A DNA stretch of 56,182 bases. It comes from a virus. Both the position numbers and the translations under genes were made by a program. The stretch lies in IMG/VR virus record IMGVR_UViG_3300024265_000058, positions 1-56,182 of that record; one strand, written 5' to 3'. Numbering within the stretch: position 1 is the first letter of the stretch; the number at the start of each line of letters is the position of its first letter. This document shows, piece by piece, positions 14,455 through 22,363 of the stretch. Below the pieces are notes generated by a model that ran no database searches, was not told the DNA's origin, and worked only from the letters and a program-made list of their open reading frames with translations.

Positions 14455-14483
14455 ACGATACCGGACCATTGGCCCGGTGTCAA
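14455..14483 (-). promoter_or_regulatory. Strong sigma-70-type promoter with operator in the spacer
   Basis: On the minus strand, TTGACA (14483-14478) and TATCGT (14460-14455) are separated by exactly 17 bases. The spacer CCGGGCCAATGGTCCGG is a near-perfect palindrome, ideally placed for repression. A second palindrome, ATCGTC-TCC-GACGAT (14445-14459), covers the -10 and start site. It would drive the leftward operon from 14419 to 8164. Confidence 0.75.
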
Positions 14484-14539
14484 GCACAACAGGGACCGGG
14501 TAAGATGCAGCCTTCTGCAGGCAATGGATACAGCAGGCA

Positions 14540-15145
14540 ATGAGCGAACCTACCCAAGCGAACAGCGCCCCAAGTCTCCCAGTTTCCCGCCCTCGTCTCC
14601 GGGGCGCGCTGGTCAAGTTCAATGACACGGTAGCGGACCAGATATGTGGGCGCATGGCAGAGGGGGAGACACTGCGGCAGATATGCAGGGACGCAGCCAT
14701 GCCGGCAAGGTCAACGGTATACCGGTGGCTGAGCAGAAATCCTGACTTCGCGGACCAGTACGCGCTGGCGCGGGAGTGCCTCGTTGCTGCATGGGCCGAT
14801 GAAATCATTGACATTGCTGACGATGGGACTACCGACTATGTCGAGAAGGTAGGCCGCAACGGCACTGAGTACATGGCCGTGGATCAGGAGCACATTCAGC
14901 GCAGCCGGCTGCGTGTGGATACCCGGCGCTGGCTGCTGTCCAAGCTGAACCCCGGCCAGTACGGCGATCACATGGAGGTCGAGCACACCGGGGCAGTCGA
15001 TCACCGACACCATATAAGCGACACCGAGAAGGTACGGCGCTTGGCCCTGTTCCTGCTGCAGTCACCCGGCGGCAGCACTGTCATCGATGGCCACGCCGAG
15101 CCGATCCCTGCTGAACTGGAGCCCGACCAGCCTGACGATGAGTGA
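14540..15145 (+). CDS. Terminase small subunit
   Basis: A 201-residue protein. An N-terminal helix-turn-helix (ETLRQICRDAAMPARSTVYRWLSRNPDF, about residues 43-70) is followed by a helical centre with EEYMAVDQEH...RLRVDTRRWLLSKLNPGQYGD-type sequence, the hallmark of phage small terminases that recognise packaging sites. It is the first late gene, divergent from the leftward operon, and the large subunit lies 2 kb downstream. Confidence 0.85.
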   Translation: MSEPTQANSAPSLPVSRPRLRGALVKFNDTVADQICGRMAEGETLRQICRDAAMPARSTVYRWLSRNPDFADQYALARECLVAAWADEIIDIADDGTTDYVEKVGRNGTEYMAVDQEHIQRSRLRVDTRRWLLSKLNPGQYGDHMEVEHTGAVDHRHHISDTEKVRRLALFLLQSPGGSTVIDGHAEPIPAELEPDQPDDE

Positions 15146-15268
15146 TGGCGAGCATTTGAGAGAATGCCTGCGCCCTGTGTGGCCGACCCCCCCCGGACCC
15201 CTGTGGCTGCAGCGCTGAGCCTGGAGAGGGCGACCTGCTCCAGTTTTTCCAGAATTTCCACGCGCTAT

Positions 15269-15300
15269 TGTTAGTGTTTACAGCCCATGTTAGTGTTTAC
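15269..15300 (+). repeat. Tandem 13-bp direct repeats, candidate activator site
   Basis: TGTTAGTGTTTAC occurs at 15269-15281 and 15288-15300, 19 bp apart, directly before the ATG at 15303. The 157-bp gap from 15146 also has a C-run and a pyrimidine-rich stretch but no coding signal. Two identical sites spaced near two helical turns suggest a dimeric activator or iteron-like element for late transcription. Confidence 0.45.
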
Positions 15301-15302
15301 GG

Positions 15303-15572
15303 ATGGATGCCCCGAAGTGTCAGAAAATACCCGGATGTGGCAGGCGTCACTACGGGGATTGCGCGGAAAGCGGCAACGCGGCGAAAACGGAAAGAGTGCC
15401 CGCCAAGTCGGAGGATGCCCCACGGGTCATGCGGCCCGCGGCTCAGTTGCCTTTGCAGGATCGGGTTGTGGCGCTGGAGCAGATCGTGGATGAGCTGCTG
15501 GCGGGAAAGCGCAAGCGCTCGGAGTACATGAAGGCTTACATGCGAGATCGGAGGGCCCGAGATGCGGGTTAG
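15303..15572 (+). CDS. Small hypothetical protein with Cys-rich start
   Basis: An 89-residue protein starting MDAPKCQKIPGCGRRHYGDC and ending in a basic helix YMKAYMRDRRARDAG, a combination common to small phage proteins near terminase genes. The ATG abuts the direct repeats with no clear ribosome site, hinting at a leaderless or unusual start. Confidence 0.55.
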   Translation: MDAPKCQKIPGCGRRHYGDCAESGNAAKTERVPAKSEDAPRVMRPAAQLPLQDRVVALEQIVDELLAGKRKRSEYMKAYMRDRRARDAG

Positions 15573-15855
15573 CAGGAGAGAATTTATAGCGGCGATGGCG
15601 GCTGGCATGGTTATGACGGCCGAGGGCTTGTGGATGCCCGGTCAGAAATTGATTTCGATTCCGAGCAGAAAAATATTTTTGCCGGCTGGCAAGCTGGCCT
15701 GGATGGAGGATGGTGTCATGTATATGTACACCGGCGGCTTGCGCGGCGGCAAAACTGAGCCGACCTTGATCCCGAAATATTTCGATGTGCATGTTCGCGG
15801 TGCCGAGATCGTGCGTGACAAGTTGCAGCGCGCCTCCGGGGTCATGGCGCAGTGA
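15562..15855 (+). CDS. Small protein with twin-arginine-like N-terminus
   Basis: A 97-residue protein. MRVSRREFIAAMAAGMVMTA resembles a Tat signal (S-R-R-E-F-I plus a hydrophobic stretch), then LWMPGQKLISIPSRKIFLP. The Tat reading is inferred from the motif only. The rest has short strands and no family match. It overlaps the previous gene by 11 bases. Confidence 0.55.
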   Translation: MRVSRREFIAAMAAGMVMTAEGLWMPGQKLISIPSRKIFLPAGKLAWMEDGVMYMYTGGLRGGKTEPTLIPKYFDVHVRGAEIVRDKLQRASGVMAQ

Positions 15856-16019
15856 TCGGCCGCTGGAAATCGCGCAAAAATAAAAAACGTGCCCGCGGCA
15901 AGCGGTCATTTATCAAGTCGGAGGCCGGCAGTGGTCGCATGAAGGCGCCGCGGCCGGAATTGAGCGCCGTGGGCAAGGCGCTGCAAAAAATTGCCCGGAG
16001 GGGAGATCGCGGTGCGTAG
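15852..16019 (+). CDS. Small very basic protein
   Basis: A 55-residue frame with a GTG start overlapping the previous stop as GTGA. It is rich in Arg and Lys (WKSRKNKKRARGKRSF), with a possible helix near the end. It fills an otherwise empty gap between coupled genes. It could bind nucleic acid or be a minor head protein. Confidence 0.5.
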   Translation: MIGRWKSRKNKKRARGKRSFIKSEAGSGRMKAPRPELSAVGKALQKIARRGDRGA

Positions 16020-16027
16020 GGGGATTT

Positions 16028-16372
16028 ATGAAATATTCACGACGACGCTGGCTGGACCGGAATGGGTGGAACAATTTGAGGGCTCGCGCTCCGAAGCTCG
16101 CGCTCATTGCCGAGCGCTTGACACGAAAAAAGACGGCGACCGACGACGCGGGCAGACCTCAACCCCGCGCTTTGTCAGGTATCTCTGAGCGGGAGTTTCA
16201 GAAGGCTGCCCGGACTCTCAGGCTTGGCGGCCTGCCGCCTGAGCCGGTTGTTGCCGAGCTTATCGAGCGGTGGGAGCGTGAGGATTTCGAGGACTGCCTG
16301 CCGCCGTGGCATCGCATGAATCTGTGGCGCCGCCGCGCCCACTGGGAGCGAGATTACGTTTTTCGCTTCTGA
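16028..16372 (+). CDS. Hypothetical basic protein
   Basis: A 114-residue basic protein rich in Arg and Trp, with GGGGGATTT before the ATG. The second half (FQKAARTLRLGGLPPEPVVAELI) is helical. Not recognised; it lies among minor genes between the terminase subunits. Confidence 0.55.
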   Translation: MKYSRRRWLDRNGWNNLRARAPKLALIAERLTRKKTATDDAGRPQPRALSGISEREFQKAARTLRLGGLPPEPVVAELIERWEREDFEDCLPPWHRMNLWRRRAHWERDYVFRF

Positions 16373-16377
16373 GGGCG

Positions 16378-16383
16378 TATAGT
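16378..16383 (+). promoter_or_regulatory. Candidate -10 box upstream of the 16432 gene
   Basis: TATAGT matches the -10 consensus at 5 of 6 positions and lies about 50 bases before the start codon of an apparently virion-like gene. No good -35 is present, so the call is weak. Confidence 0.25.
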
Positions 16384-16431
16384 CGGCCCGGACATTCCTA
16401 AGCACCGATAACAAGCAGTTAGGAGACTTCA

Positions 16432-16959
16432 ATGGGCGCACCGCAAATTTTAACGAGTATTCATGGCCGGCTTTTCGGAATCGGTCCCAAAGGCGAGATG
16501 ATCGTCAATTCAACCGCCGGCAATTTGGAAAATGCGCAGGCGGTGGTCAACGCCGTCGAGCGAGTGACCATAGCCAATGCCTTGGTACTGGCACTCAACG
16601 CCACGCCGTTTGAGATAGTGCCGTCACCGGGGCCCGGTAAAACGCTGATCGCAAACAGGATTGTGGCCTCAAAGGCGGCTGGTACGGCGTTCGCCGCTGG
16701 CGCGGGCGAGGACCTGGCCGTGCAGTCTGAGGGTGGTGGCGTGGTTTTTGCTGCCATCGATTCGGCCAGTTTCTTGGATTCGGCGCTTGACGAGATTCGC
16801 TTTGGCGACCGCGTCCCGGTCAATCCCGAGGTACTGGATGTGACGGCGCTGCAGGATTTGGCGCTCGAGGTAACGATACTGGTGGGCGAGGTCATCACGG
16901 GTGATTCGGACCTGATCGTGGAGGTCCATTACCAGACGTTTGACGACCTGCTCAGCTAA
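16432..16959 (+). CDS. Putative virion structural protein
   Basis: A 175-residue protein with TTAGGAGACTTCA before the ATG. It alternates strands with Gly/Ala turns; FEIVPSPGPGKTLIANRIVASK is a pattern seen in small phage virion proteins with a jelly-roll or immunoglobulin-like fold. It is closed off downstream by a strong terminator, suggesting it is expressed separately from, and possibly more than, the terminase gene. Confidence 0.6.
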   Translation: MGAPQILTSIHGRLFGIGPKGEMIVNSTAGNLENAQAVVNAVERVTIANALVLALNATPFEIVPSPGPGKTLIANRIVASKAAGTAFAAGAGEDLAVQSEGGGVVFAAIDSASFLDSALDEIRFGDRVPVNPEVLDVTALQDLALEVTILVGEVITGDSDLIVEVHYQTFDDLLS

Positions 16960-16978
16960 AAGAGCACGTTCCTGATTG

Positions 16979-17020
16979 GGGTGGGTTGCGCCGTTGATTT
17001 CGTGACTCACCCATTTTTTT
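16979..17020 (+). terminator. Rho-independent terminator inside the late region
   Basis: Stem GGGTGGGT (16979-16986) pairs with ACTCACCC (17005-17012), with one G:U pair and a loop of 18 bases, followed by A and seven T. It sits between the putative structural gene and the large terminase gene. Confidence 0.7.
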
Positions 17021-17023
17021 GGA

Positions 17024-17036
17024 GTGATCGGATCAC
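17024..17036. promoter_or_regulatory. 13-bp palindrome between ribosome site and start codon
   Basis: GTGATCGGATCAC, the core of the 19-bp palindrome at 14308. GGAG lies directly before it and the ATG of the next small gene 3 bases after it. A hairpin would bring GGAG closer to the ATG; protein binding is the alternative. Confidence 0.4.
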
Positions 17037-17039
17037 ACC

Positions 17040-17183
17040 ATGCCCGAGGACAGCTTTTTGTGGGGTCAGTATCGCTGGAACACAGCCGACTGGCCCTCGC
17101 GCCTGACTTTCGTCGCATCCGGCACCCTGCCGGCCGATTGCGTCATCACCGAGGTCAAGCAGCAGGTAGCAAACGATGAGTAG
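17040..17183 (+). CDS. Small hypothetical protein before terminase
   Basis: A 47-residue protein, MPEDSFLWGQYRWNTADWPS..., with a W-x-x-Y-R-W pattern and a strand-rich centre. It overlaps the large terminase start by 8 bases. The palindrome in its translation start region suggests control. Not recognised. Confidence 0.55.
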   Translation: MPEDSFLWGQYRWNTADWPSRLTFVASGTLPADCVITEVKQQVANDE

Positions 17184-18771
17184 AGAATCGGCGCTCATTG
17201 ACGACCTGATGGAAAAATATCTGGCGCTGCCGGATGAACAGCGCGCCGAGCTCGATCAGTATGTCGAGGATGAGTCCAAGGGGCATTTGTGGTTTCCCAC
17301 GGTCGGCCCGCAGCTCAATGCGGTGGACTGTCAGGCCGACATTCTGCTGTACGGCGGTGAGGCCGCTGGCGGCAAAACCGACCTGATACTGGGCTGCGCA
17401 TTCGAGCACCATCAGCGCACCCTGATAATCCGCAAGCACTATGTAGATCTGACCGCGCTGACTGACCGCGCCAAGGAAATCAACGGCACCGACAAGGGCT
17501 ACAAGGGCTCGATCCCGCCACGGCTAAAAACGGTCAATGGCAAGATCATCGATTTCGGCGGTCTGGCTCAGCTCGGTGACGAGAATCACTGGCAGGGTCA
17601 GCCGCACGATCTCCTGGCCGTCGATGAAGTGGTGCAAAATCGCGAGGCGCAGATTCGATTCCTGATGGGCTGGCTCAGGACCACCGATCCGGGCCAGCGC
17701 TGCCGCGCCATATTCGCCTCAAACCCGCCGACTGACCCGAGCGGCGACTGGATTATCCCGATGTTTGCGCCGTGGCTCGATCCACGGCACCCGGACCCGG
17801 CCGCTCACGGCGAGCTCAGGTGGTGCGTCTCGGACGCCGATGGCAAGGATTTATGGGTCGATGGGCCTAATCCCATTGAGATCAACGGCAAGGTGCAGCG
17901 GCCGATGTCGCGCACCTTTATCCCGGCGCACCTGTCTGACAATCCGTTTCTTGCAAAAACCGGCTATGCCGCGCAGCTCGATGCGCTGCCTGAGCCGCTC
18001 AGGTCCGCAATCCGCGACGGCAATTTCATGGCCGCACGGCAGGATCAGGCCGACCAGCTCATCCCGACTGAATGGGTACGCCGTGCTCAGGCCCGCTGGC
18101 AGTCGCTCCCGCCCTACGGGGTGCCGATGTGCGCAATCGGCGTCGATGCGGCACGGCAAAAGGACAAAACGGTGCTGGCACCGCGTCACGATGGCTGGTA
18201 TGCGCCGCTGATCGCGGTGCCCGGACATGAGACGCCGCACGGCACCGATGTCGCAGCGCTGGTGGTCAAGCACCGCCGGCATGAGGCGGTGGTCATTTTC
18301 GACTGTGGCGAGACAAACGGCGCGCAGGCCTATGCGCACTGCAAGGAAAACGGCATCGAGGTCAGGCGCCATATCGGCATGGACAAGTCCAGCAGCCGCA
18401 CCGCGGAGCGCCAGCTCAGCTTTTTCAACAAACGATCCGAGGTCTTGTGGCGATTCCGCGAGGCGCTCGATCCGGGGCAGGATGGCGGCTCACCGATAGC
18501 GCTGCCGGATGACCCGGAGCTGATTTCCGATTTGACCGCACCGCGCTGGACCCTGACGCCAAACGGCATCAAGGCCACCAATAAGGCCGATGTCATCAAG
18601 ATGCTTGGACGCAGTCCAGACAAGGGCGATGCGGTGGTCATGGCCTGGGTGGCAGGGCCGAAAGCGCAGACACATCTGCAGGAATGGCGGCCCGATCAGC
18701 GAGTTGGTAAGATTCCGGGCGGCGGCAAGAAAAACCCGGTGGTGAACATGGGATCAAGGAGACGGAAATGA
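17176..18771 (+). CDS. Terminase large subunit
   Basis: A 531-residue packaging ATPase-nuclease. Walker A GGEAAGGKT lies at 60-68, Walker B LLAVDE at 146-151, and a coupling motif (ASNPP) follows. The nuclease domain starts IGVDAARQKDKT with Asp324; further acidic sites include FDCGE and DKGDAVVMAW (Asp482, Asp485). It cuts concatemers and pumps DNA into the prohead. Length is normal for the family. Confidence 0.93.
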   Translation: MSRESALIDDLMEKYLALPDEQRAELDQYVEDESKGHLWFPTVGPQLNAVDCQADILLYGGEAAGGKTDLILGCAFEHHQRTLIIRKHYVDLTALTDRAKEINGTDKGYKGSIPPRLKTVNGKIIDFGGLAQLGDENHWQGQPHDLLAVDEVVQNREAQIRFLMGWLRTTDPGQRCRAIFASNPPTDPSGDWIIPMFAPWLDPRHPDPAAHGELRWCVSDADGKDLWVDGPNPIEINGKVQRPMSRTFIPAHLSDNPFLAKTGYAAQLDALPEPLRSAIRDGNFMAARQDQADQLIPTEWVRRAQARWQSLPPYGVPMCAIGVDAARQKDKTVLAPRHDGWYAPLIAVPGHETPHGTDVAALVVKHRRHEAVVIFDCGETNGAQAYAHCKENGIEVRRHIGMDKSSSRTAERQLSFFNKRSEVLWRFREALDPGQDGGSPIALPDDPELISDLTAPRWTLTPNGIKATNKADVIKMLGRSPDKGDAVVMAWVAGPKAQTHLQEWRPDQRVGKIPGGGKKNPVVNMGSRRRK

Positions 18772-19004
18772 GCGGATTGAAAAATACCGGCAAACGGATG
18801 ATGAGTTTCTCCAAGGGCAAGGGCTACAGCACCGGCGCCGAGCGCCAAGCCAAGGCCGATGCCGCCGAGAAAGGCAGGCTGGACGCTATTTATCAAGGCG
18901 CCGATTTGCCTGACCCGGAGGAGGGTCGCCGCAGGGCACGTAGGAAACAGGCCGCGAAGCGCGGCAGCCGTGCTCAATCTGTCCTGACCGATCAACTGGG
19001 ATAA
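18768..19004 (+). CDS. Small basic protein with C-terminal AQSVLT motif
   Basis: A 78-residue protein with a Lys/Gly-rich start, an acidic middle (LPDPEEG) and an Arg-rich tail ending RAQSVLTDQLG. A second small gene (21936-22187) ends in the same AQSVLT motif. Similar small proteins ending in S/T-x-L-T motifs flank portal genes in other podoviruses. Role unknown; capsid or portal accessory is likely from context. Confidence 0.65.
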   Translation: MSGLKNTGKRMMSFSKGKGYSTGAERQAKADAAEKGRLDAIYQGADLPDPEEGRRRARRKQAAKRGSRAQSVLTDQLG

Positions 19005-19009
19005 GGCCG

Positions 19010-20665
19010 ATGAGGCCACGCGAGCTCATTGAACGTGCCACGGGCATGTTTAACGTCCGAAAGGCGATCACTACGCTGTGGCAGGAAATTGCCGAGCATT
19101 TTTACCCGCAGCGCGCTGACTTCACGCTGACCCGCTATATCGGTGAGGAGTTTGCCGAGCAGCTCTATTCGAGCTATCCGCTGATTGTGCATCGCGAGCT
19201 CTCGAGTGCCTTCGCCGCCATGCTCAGGCCGCGGCGTAAGGACTGGTTTGGCATCACCGTCGATGACGAGGACCAGCTCGCCAAGGGCTCCAAGGAGTGG
19301 CTCGAGTGGGCCACCAAGCGCATGAAATTCGCCATGTATGACCGCAAGGCGAATTTCGTCCGCGCAACCACTGAGGGCGATGCCGACTTTGCGGCCTTCG
19401 GCCAGTGCTGCATCACCCGCGAGATCAACTGGGCCGCTGAGCACCCGCACTTGGTCTATCGCACATGGCATCTCAGGGATGTGGCCTGGGACGAGATGGC
19501 CGATGGCTCGGTCGGTGAAATCTATATCAAGTGGAAACCGACGATTAAGCAGCTCAAGCAGCAATTCGGTGAGGATGCGCTGCACCCGAATCAGCAGGGC
19601 ATGAAGGACGATTACCGCACCGACACCTACATCCAGCCCAATTACATGCGGGCAGCGCTTTCCACCGATGTCTACGAGGGCCAGAATGGCGAGGGCAAGG
19701 GCTATCCGTGGGTGCTGGTGTACATGGACACCCTCAACAATCACATCATTCACGAAATGGGCACGTTCTCGCACGGCATCACCCTGCCGAGATGGCAGAC
19801 CGTATCCGGCTCCCAGTATTCCTACTCCCCTGCCACTGTTGCCGGGTTGCCGGATGCGCGTCTGTTGCAGGCGATGACTGTGACCCTGCTCGAGGCCGGC
19901 GAGATGTCGGTGCGCCCGCCGATGATCGCCACGCAGGATGTGATCCGATCCGATGTGCAGCTATATGCCGGCGGCATCACCTGGGCCGACGCTGAATACG
20001 ACGAGCGCAAGGGCGATGTATTGCGCCCGCTCAATCAGGACCGCTCAGGCCTGCCGATGGGCTACGGCGAGCACGATCAGCAGATGCAGATGCTTGCCAG
20101 CGCTTTCTACCTGAACAAACTGACGCTGCCGCCGCCCGAGGGCGATATGACGGCATTCGAGGTCGGCCAGCGGGTCGAGGAGTACGTCAGGGCCGCGTTG
20201 CCACTATTCGAGCCGATGGAGCACGAATACAACGGCCAGCTCTGCGAGGACACGTTCGATGCGCTGCTCAGGACCGGCAGCTTCGGCGCACCGCAGGATA
20301 TCCCGCGTGAGCTGCAGGGCAGGGATGTCCATTTCCGCTTTATTTCACCACTGCATGAGGCCATCGAGCGCAAGAATGCCAGCGAATTCCTCGAGTCTGC
20401 CGATCTCATTGAGCGCGCAATGGCACTCGATCCGACTGCTGGCGCGAACTTCGATGTCTCCAGCTCACTCAGGGCTGCACTCGAGGGCATAGGCCTCGAG
20501 CAGCGCCACATTCGCTCCGAGGAGGATGTCGAGAGAATGGTCGAGCAGGCCCAAGCGCAGGCTCAGGCACAGCAGGAGGCCGAGCTTGCCGCAACTGCCG
20601 GCGGCGCGGTCAAGGATTTTGCGGCCGCCGAGGAATCTGCCGGCGCCGGTGCGAGTCCGTTTTAG
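19010..20665 (+). CDS. Portal (head-to-tail connector) protein
   Basis: A 551-residue protein matching the podovirus head-to-tail connector family: N-terminal LWQEIAEHFYPQRADF, then SSAFAAMLRPRRKDWFGI, a central KPTIKQLKQQFG, and a C-terminal crown rich in Ala, Gln and Glu (VEQAQAQAQAQQEAELAAT). It forms the dodecameric ring through which DNA enters and leaves. It lies right after the terminase, as usual. Confidence 0.93.
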   Translation: MRPRELIERATGMFNVRKAITTLWQEIAEHFYPQRADFTLTRYIGEEFAEQLYSSYPLIVHRELSSAFAAMLRPRRKDWFGITVDDEDQLAKGSKEWLEWATKRMKFAMYDRKANFVRATTEGDADFAAFGQCCITREINWAAEHPHLVYRTWHLRDVAWDEMADGSVGEIYIKWKPTIKQLKQQFGEDALHPNQQGMKDDYRTDTYIQPNYMRAALSTDVYEGQNGEGKGYPWVLVYMDTLNNHIIHEMGTFSHGITLPRWQTVSGSQYSYSPATVAGLPDARLLQAMTVTLLEAGEMSVRPPMIATQDVIRSDVQLYAGGITWADAEYDERKGDVLRPLNQDRSGLPMGYGEHDQQMQMLASAFYLNKLTLPPPEGDMTAFEVGQRVEEYVRAALPLFEPMEHEYNGQLCEDTFDALLRTGSFGAPQDIPRELQGRDVHFRFISPLHEAIERKNASEFLESADLIERAMALDPTAGANFDVSSSLRAALEGIGLEQRHIRSEEDVERMVEQAQAQAQAQQEAELAATAGGAVKDFAAAEESAGAGASPF

Positions 20666-20667
20666 TT

Positions 20668-21039
20668 ATGCTCAGGGAGAAAATTGAGGAATGCCTACCG
20701 CACAAGGATCCGCTGGAGCGCCCCGATTACATCGAGGCCGAAGTACAGGCATTGAGGGCGGTGCATCGCGGCGATGCAAACGACCGCCAGCAGCGCATGG
20801 TGCTGGATTTCCTGATGCGGGCTTTCGGCACTCACGATATTTCATTCCGGCCGGCAGGCGAACACCTGACGGCTTTTGCAGAAGGCAAGCGATTCTGTGG
20901 AACTACGATAGTATGGATGCTCAAGGCAGCCCCGGTCAGGACTGACCCCGACAAAATAGCAACCAGAAAGGTAGAAGAACATGGCACCAGAACCAAGCAG
21001 CCCACCAGCAAACGACCCGCCAGCAAACATTCTAAGTGA
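20668..21039 (+). CDS. Conserved phage protein downstream of portal
   Basis: A 123-residue protein. RQQRMVLDFLMRAFGTHDISFRPAGEHLTAFAEGKRFCGTTIVWML matches a short phage family usually found next to podovirus portals (R-x-x-L-x-F...SFRP...F.EG.RF.G). No clear ribosome site. Role unknown. The 3' end overlaps the scaffold gene by 59 bases. Confidence 0.7.
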   Translation: MLREKIEECLPHKDPLERPDYIEAEVQALRAVHRGDANDRQQRMVLDFLMRAFGTHDISFRPAGEHLTAFAEGKRFCGTTIVWMLKAAPVRTDPDKIATRKVEEHGTRTKQPTSKRPASKHSK

Positions 21040-21925
21040 TGACGGCGGCCCGACCTGGCAGGAAACAATGGCCGGCGATAACCTCGAGCGGCTCGAGTCC
21101 CTGAACGCGCATGAAAGCACTGATGCGTTTTTCGAGCACTACGATGGCATGGTCAATCGAAACTGGCGCGACGAGTACGCTGGCGACGATGACAAATTCA
21201 AGTCCACGCTGGAGCGCTTTAACTCGCCCGAGGACATGGGCAAAGCGTATCGCGAGGCGCAGGCGTCCCGCCGTTCGCAGCACCAGCATCCGGGCCCGGA
21301 TGCGTCCGAGGCTGATGTGGCCGCATTTCGCGATGCCAACAACCTGCCGGCCGAGCCCGCCGGCTACATGGATGACCTGCCTGATGGCCTCGTCGTCGGT
21401 GAGGAGGATCGCGAGCTCATGGGCGATTTCATGGGTGTGCTGCATGGCCTGAATGTGCCCCGCGAAGTTGGCCATGCGGTGATCGACTGGTACAACCAGT
21501 TCTCTGAGCAGGCGCAGGACGACCTGGCCGATAATGATTCGGCGCACCATCAGGAAACCGAGGATGCGCTCAGGCAGACATGGTCCGGTGATTATCGCGC
21601 CAATATCAACCTGATCGGATCACTGCTCGACTCGACATTTGGCGCCGAGGGCAAGGAGGTCATTCTGAATGCGCGTGACCCGGACGGCCGCGCCATCATG
21701 AATATACCGGGCGTCCTCGAGGGCCTTGCGGAGCTGTCGCGCAAGATCAATCCGGTGGCGCAGCTCGCACCGAGCGGTGGTGATCCGGCGCAAACCCTGA
21801 ACTCAGAAATCGCGGAGCTGGAAAAATACATGCGCTCTGACCGCAAGGGTTACAATAACGACGAGCCGGCGCAGGCGCGGCTCAGGCAGTTGTACGATAT
21901 CCGCATCAAGCATGAGGCAGCATAA
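20981..21925 (+). CDS. Putative scaffolding protein
   Basis: A 314-residue acidic protein placed between portal and coat genes. The N-terminus is Pro-rich and disordered, the centre is helical (AYREAQASRRS; VPREVGHAVIDWYNQFSEQAQDDL), and the end has a charged helix with MRSDRKGYNND. These are scaffold features. It would guide prohead assembly and be removed later. Confidence 0.75.
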   Translation: MAPEPSSPPANDPPANILSDDGGPTWQETMAGDNLERLESLNAHESTDAFFEHYDGMVNRNWRDEYAGDDDKFKSTLERFNSPEDMGKAYREAQASRRSQHQHPGPDASEADVAAFRDANNLPAEPAGYMDDLPDGLVVGEEDRELMGDFMGVLHGLNVPREVGHAVIDWYNQFSEQAQDDLADNDSAHHQETEDALRQTWSGDYRANINLIGSLLDSTFGAEGKEVILNARDPDGRAIMNIPGVLEGLAELSRKINPVAQLAPSGGDPAQTLNSEIAELEKYMRSDRKGYNNDEPAQARLRQLYDIRIKHEAA

Positions 21926-21935
21926 GGAGATTGCG

Positions 21936-22187
21936 ATGGGTAGCCTTTTCAAAGGCAGTGGCGCTATCGGCAAGGCGTTCGCACGGGCGAGGACGGCGCA
22001 GCAAGGCTCACAGCCGCATACCGGCATCGATCCGGCAGCTCCCGGAGTGGATCGATCACAGCTACCCGCCGAAGCGGGCAGCATCGATGACAATACTGAG
22101 GGCCGTCGCCGGCGTGGCCGGGGGCAGGGCTTGGGCGGTCGAAGGAAAGGCCTGGGTGCGCAATCGGTTCTGACGAGCACCTACTGA
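21936..22187 (+). CDS. Small basic protein with C-terminal AQSVLT motif (second copy)
   Basis: An 83-residue protein after AAGGAGATTGCG. It is Gly/Arg-rich (EGRRRRGRGQGLGGRRKGLG) and ends AQSVLTSTY, sharing the terminal motif and basic stretch of the 18768 gene. The shared tail suggests both bind the same partner, possibly portal or coat. Confidence 0.65.
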   Translation: MGSLFKGSGAIGKAFARARTAQQGSQPHTGIDPAAPGVDRSQLPAEAGSIDDNTEGRRRRGRGQGLGGRRKGLGAQSVLTSTY

Positions 22188-22363
22188 TGAGCGGCCTGTT
22201 CGGAGCAAAATCGCCCTCTGCCAGCTTCAATCTGTGGCAGTCCAGTAAGGGCAAAAAGAAGCAGTTGCCGGCAGGCGTGGTGAGTCAGACAGCACTGCCG
22301 CCGGGGCCGCCAAGAGCCCGGACGCCAATGACACCGCCAAAACACCGCGTCGATTATGGCTGA
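22187..22363 (+). CDS. Small hypothetical protein
   Basis: A 58-residue frame starting with TGATG overlap. MSGLFGAKSPSASFN is followed by a Lys-rich and a Pro-rich half (LPPGPPRARTPMTPPK). Probably disordered. It is one of four short basic genes between scaffold and coat. Confidence 0.55.
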   Translation: MSGLFGAKSPSASFNLWQSSKGKKKQLPAGVVSQTALPPGPPRARTPMTPPKHRVDYG

